Part shown: positions 13,860-15,693 of the stretch, in pieces
Layout of the letters: every line of letters starts with the position of its first letter
Numbering within the stretch: the first letter of the stretch is position 1
Origin: Blautia sp. AF19-10LB
GTDB taxonomy: Bacteria; Bacillota; Clostridia; Lachnospirales; Lachnospiraceae
Assembly (NCBI RefSeq): GCF_003461245.1
Contig: NZ_QTWS01000053.1
Location: 1 to 15,693, forward strand
Direction: 5' to 3'
DNA: 15,693 bases
Notes under the pieces: generated by a model
Seen by the model: only the letters and a program-made list of their open reading frames with translations
Told to the model about the DNA's origin: nothing
Database searches by the model: none
Made by a program: the position numbers and the translations under genes

Positions 13860-14276
13860 TTGAATACGGCAATATTGGAAGTGCTTATATCAGTTATTTC
13901 ATCATTTTTAGGAGTAAACTTAAAAGACATAAAGGCAAGCCTAAACAAAGAGAACTTAAAGACATCAGAAGATAATGTAATAAGTGTAAGCATTGATTCT
14001 GTTAGCAAGAATCTGCAAGATTCTAAAGAAATTATTGAAAATGCACTACTTGAAATTGAGAAACAAAAAAAGTTGTTTGAACAGATGAAACAGGAAGCAG
14101 AAATTAGCCAACAAATAACAACCATGAATCAAGAACAAGTGAATGCCTTAAATACTCTTCTGGAAAACACATTAAATAAGCAGGAAAAAAAGACTTTTCC
14201 CAAAACACTTTTATGGAATCTATTTTTCTGTTTACTTAGTGCCATATTAGGATATATATTAGGAAAATTGTTGTAA
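13860..14276 (+). CDS. Small coiled-coil protein with a C-terminal membrane helix
   Basis: A 138-residue protein that I do not recognise. The N-terminus (AILEVLISVISSFLGV) is hydrophobic and may be amphipathic or membrane-associated. The middle is a long helical, coiled-coil-like stretch (KEIIENALLEIEKQKKLFEQ and onward). The C-terminus (LLWNLFFCLLSAILGYILGKLL) is a clear membrane helix, giving a tail-anchored layout. A TTG start at 13860 is supported by GGAGGTGAT at 13848-13856; no ATG fits as well. It lies 46 bases after the TIR gene with no terminator between them. It may oligomerise with the TIR protein in the membrane. No catalytic motif is visible, so a sensor, adaptor or pore role is only conjecture. 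Confidence 0.7.
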   Translation: MNTAILEVLISVISSFLGVNLKDIKASLNKENLKTSEDNVISVSIDSVSKNLQDSKEIIENALLEIEKQKKLFEQMKQEAEISQQITTMNQEQVNALNTLLENTLNKQEKKTFPKTLLWNLFFCLLSAILGYILGKLL

Positions 14277-14291
14277 GGAAAGGAGAGAAAA

Positions 14292-14879
14292 ATGGATAAC
14301 AGAATTACTATTATATTAGAATTGCTTTCTGCAGGCGTAATAGCATCCTTAGTTGCAGGTATCTTTTCCTTAATTATTGCATTTAAGAATAATAAGCGTT
14401 TAGTAGAGCTTGAAAAAAGCAAGCAAAAATTTACTGTAAATCAAGAACGATATAAAGGATTGAGAGAGGCTTATGCCGAATTGCTTAATGTATTACCAGA
14501 GGAAAAACTTTTAAGGCATATTATTATAAATTTACCTTCTCAAAAAAATTTTCAAGAAAATGGACTTTCAGAAGCCTATGAAGCAGCAGATATGAATATG
14601 AAAATTATGTATTCACATTTTCAAAAGCATGGTTATTTGCTTTCGGATGATGAACAGAAAGAGATTATTAAATTGATTGATGTGATTGACACTATTACAA
14701 AAAGTATTATTGATATTAGTTTGGGCTTGCAAGTGTATGATGTTGGGAATGAAGAAAATGAAGATGCTTCGGTAGATAAAGTTCACAAAAAAATTTTGGA
14801 AAGAATATTAAAAGTAACCGAGTTTGAAGAAACATATTACAATTTATTTAAAAACAATTTGAGTAAGCTTTCAAAATAA
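14292..14879 (+). CDS. Membrane-anchored helical protein, paralogue A of the cassette
   Basis: A 195-residue protein with one N-terminal membrane helix (residues about 7-31, LELLSAGVIASLVAGIFSLIIAF). It is followed by a basic turn (KNNKRLVELEKSKQKF) and a long helical cytosolic part with a conserved-looking Tyr-rich segment (NQERYKGLREAYAELLNVL). The lack of metal or nucleotide motifs gives no clue to an enzyme. Its layout and the segment after the membrane helix resemble the next gene (hydrophobic helix, then NN-x-RL-x2-[LI]EK-x-KQ, then a YxxLxE[AL]xxxLL-like helix), so the two are probably diverged paralogues. AAAGGAGAG precedes the ATG, which lies 15 bases after the previous stop. Function unknown; perhaps a membrane partner of the TIR protein. 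Confidence 0.75.
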   Translation: MDNRITIILELLSAGVIASLVAGIFSLIIAFKNNKRLVELEKSKQKFTVNQERYKGLREAYAELLNVLPEEKLLRHIIINLPSQKNFQENGLSEAYEAADMNMKIMYSHFQKHGYLLSDDEQKEIIKLIDVIDTITKSIIDISLGLQVYDVGNEENEDASVDKVHKKILERILKVTEFEETYYNLFKNNLSKLSK

Positions 14880-14914
14880 AAAACACAGATTTTAAGTTGC
14901 AAGGAGAAGCAATA

Positions 14915-15433
14915 ATGGAGTTAAATGAATTTTTTACTACGGTTATTCTTACAGCAGCAGTATTTGCTGCACTTGTTACATCAATAGCCAATATAATTAT
15001 TTCGCTGATGAATAATTGGCGACTAAAAAAAATAGAAAAACAAAAGCAAATGAATGAAATTGATAAGTATAGATATAGTAGACTATATGAATTAATATTG
15101 AATTGGCATAAATATGATTCTGCCCCAAGAGGGGATACTGCCGAAGAAATAGCTTTTTATAGATTGCTTAATTTGTTTATGGACGATTCTGGGCGTTATG
15201 AAATAGCAAAACCTTTGTTAGACAAATGCTATATTGAAGAATTAGAGGTAAAAAAAACAGAAGGCGAAAAATTACTGAATGACTTAGTTGGAGCTGAATT
15301 ACCAGATGGAACACACTCAGAGGAGTTTCCTGCCATTAAACAAAGGTATTTTGACATTGCAAAAGAGTTTTCAAAAATGTTGAAAACGGTAATCAACTGT
15401 CAACTTGAGGAGTTATTATGTAAGAGCAATTAA
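14915..15433 (+). CDS. Membrane-anchored helical protein, paralogue B of the cassette
   Basis: A 172-residue protein with an N-terminal membrane helix (about 9-31, VILTAAVFAALVTSIANIIIS). NNWRLKKIEKQKQ and then RYSRLYELILNWHKY mirror the same region of the preceding gene. The remaining helical part contains RGDTAEEIAFYRLLNLFMDDSGRYEIA, which recalls a small helical bundle, and no catalytic motif is evident. I chose the ATG at 14915, because AAGGAG (14901-14905) lies 9 bases upstream; a TTG at 14897 lies before it. The gene starts 35 bases after its neighbour and is followed by the cassette terminator, so it is the last member of the unit. Role unknown; sensing phage or membrane damage is conjecture. 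Confidence 0.75.
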   Translation: MELNEFFTTVILTAAVFAALVTSIANIIISLMNNWRLKKIEKQKQMNEIDKYRYSRLYELILNWHKYDSAPRGDTAEEIAFYRLLNLFMDDSGRYEIAKPLLDKCYIEELEVKKTEGEKLLNDLVGAELPDGTHSEEFPAIKQRYFDIAKEFSKMLKTVINCQLEELLCKSN

Positions 15434-15463
15434 GACAAATTTGAAAAAGATACTTATTTACAT

Positions 15464-15504
15464 AGCCGAGAGGTTTTCTTAATGGAAAATCCCTCGGCTT
15501 TTTC
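15464..15504 (+). terminator. Terminator closing the TIR cassette
   Basis: AGCCGAG (15464-15470) pairs with CTCGGCT (15493-15499) and the stem extends inward to TTTTC/GAAAA with one mismatch and one wobble pair. TTTTT follows. It ends 7 bases before the toprim ribosome binding site, so the toprim gene cannot simply be read from the cassette promoter. Confidence 0.8.
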
Positions 15505-15529
15505 TATTTCAGGAGGTGATTTTATTTGA

Positions 15530-15640
15530 ATGAGAAGTAACCGACCCTATGTGCAGATTGATCCTTCCGTGATTGAGCAGGCACGGCAGATGGACTTGCT
15601 TTCCTACTTGCAGAGGTATGAGCCGAGCACCCTAATATAA
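15530..15640 (+). pseudogene. Toprim/DUF3991-like primase gene, 5' end only
   Basis: AGGAGGTGA at 15511-15519 precedes an ATG at 15530. The frame reads RPYVQIDPSVIEQARQMDLLSYLQRYEPS, the N-terminus I know from the toprim/DUF3991 (DNA-primase-like) proteins of Tn1549-type ICEs, which normally exceed 300 residues. After Ser33 it reads Thr-Leu-Ile and stops at 15638-15640. The following bases are AT-rich and unlike the family, which suggests that another insertion or deletion joint lies near 15627-15635. The full protein probably acts in DNA synthesis during transfer. What follows to the window end is too short to identify. Confidence 0.75.
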
Positions 15641-15693
15641 TGGTATCGTAATTTAAGACACTTCAAGAGACATTTCTTAATGAATCTGATATA

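Larger units (their letters stand above)
11332..15627 (+). mobile_element. Segment of the outer Tn1549-like ICE (layer 1)
   Basis: The helicase remnant, small gene and toprim/DUF3991 start follow the order I remember from Tn1549-type ICEs, with the TIR cassette placed between the small gene and the toprim gene. Both recognisable ICE genes in this segment are broken, so this copy may be decaying. Both true ends lie outside the window. Confidence 0.6.

Noticed and set aside
13622..14125. Minus-strand frames opposite the TIR cassette
   Set aside because: They oppose well-supported genes with good ribosome binding sites; the Phe, Leu and Ser richness is the usual shadow of AT-rich lysine and glutamate coding.
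12815..15433. Assignment of the TIR cassette to Thoeris or a retron/CBASS system
   Set aside because: There is no SIR2-like or other ThsA-type effector, no nucleotide cyclase, no reverse transcriptase and no HORMA or ubiquitin-like gene next to it.
1..15693. CRISPR array or tRNA/rRNA genes
   Set aside because: I saw no regularly spaced repeats with unique spacers and no recognisable tRNA or rRNA sequence.
15641..15693. Terminus of a specific insertion sequence at the right edge
   Set aside because: Only about 50 AT-rich bases are available and I could not match them to a known family end.

Overview
The window is a stack of nested mobile elements, most likely from a gut Firmicute of the Lachnospiraceae or wider Clostridia. 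The basis is strong GGAGG-type ribosome binding sites, low to moderate GC, and Tn1549/Tn4451-type conjugation and mobilization proteins. I see no chromosomal housekeeping gene.

Layer 1 (outermost) is the flanking ICE at 11332-15627. It holds the 3' remnant of an SNF2-type helicase/methylase gene (11332-12279), a small unknown gene (12357-12686), an inserted four-gene TIR cassette (12815-15433), and the first 33 codons of a toprim/DUF3991 primase-like gene that loses its family sequence near 15627. The helicase remnant starts just before helicase motif VI because layer 2 has inserted there.

Layer 2 (1 to about 11331) is the right end of an element carrying a ParB-like gene (3' end only), a YdbC/PC4-like gene, a small unknown gene, and a terminal large serine recombinase of the TnpX/TndX type. 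Its right end appears to be the GA dinucleotide at 11330-11331. The last codons of the recombinase, including its stop, then come from the helicase gene.

Layer 3 (about 1815-10538, 8.7 kb) is a tyrosine-integrase mobilizable element that splits the layer-2 recombinase between codons 355 and 356. Joining the flanks across the shared TTTG gives an open 621-codon recombinase. Layer 3 holds a left arm with integrase-type repeats, a divergently transcribed XRE repressor with operator repeats, an operon of excisionase-like protein, integrase, MobC-like protein and RepA-like ATPase, a highly structured presumed oriT, a MobV relaxase and TnpV. Its cargo is an ABC-F ATPase behind a leader with an attenuator-like terminator, and a lincosamide-nucleotidyltransferase-like gene. 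The right arm repeats the left-arm sites.

The strongest candidate for an undescribed system is the AT-rich cassette at 12766-15504. It has its own extended -10 promoter and terminator. It encodes a membrane-anchored TIR protein (332 aa, likely catalytic Glu72, two membrane helices) followed by three small membrane or coiled-coil proteins, two of which look like diverged paralogues. I do not recognise this combination as a named system. Its setting and the TIR domain suggest an anti-phage or element-competition defence module, which is an inference.
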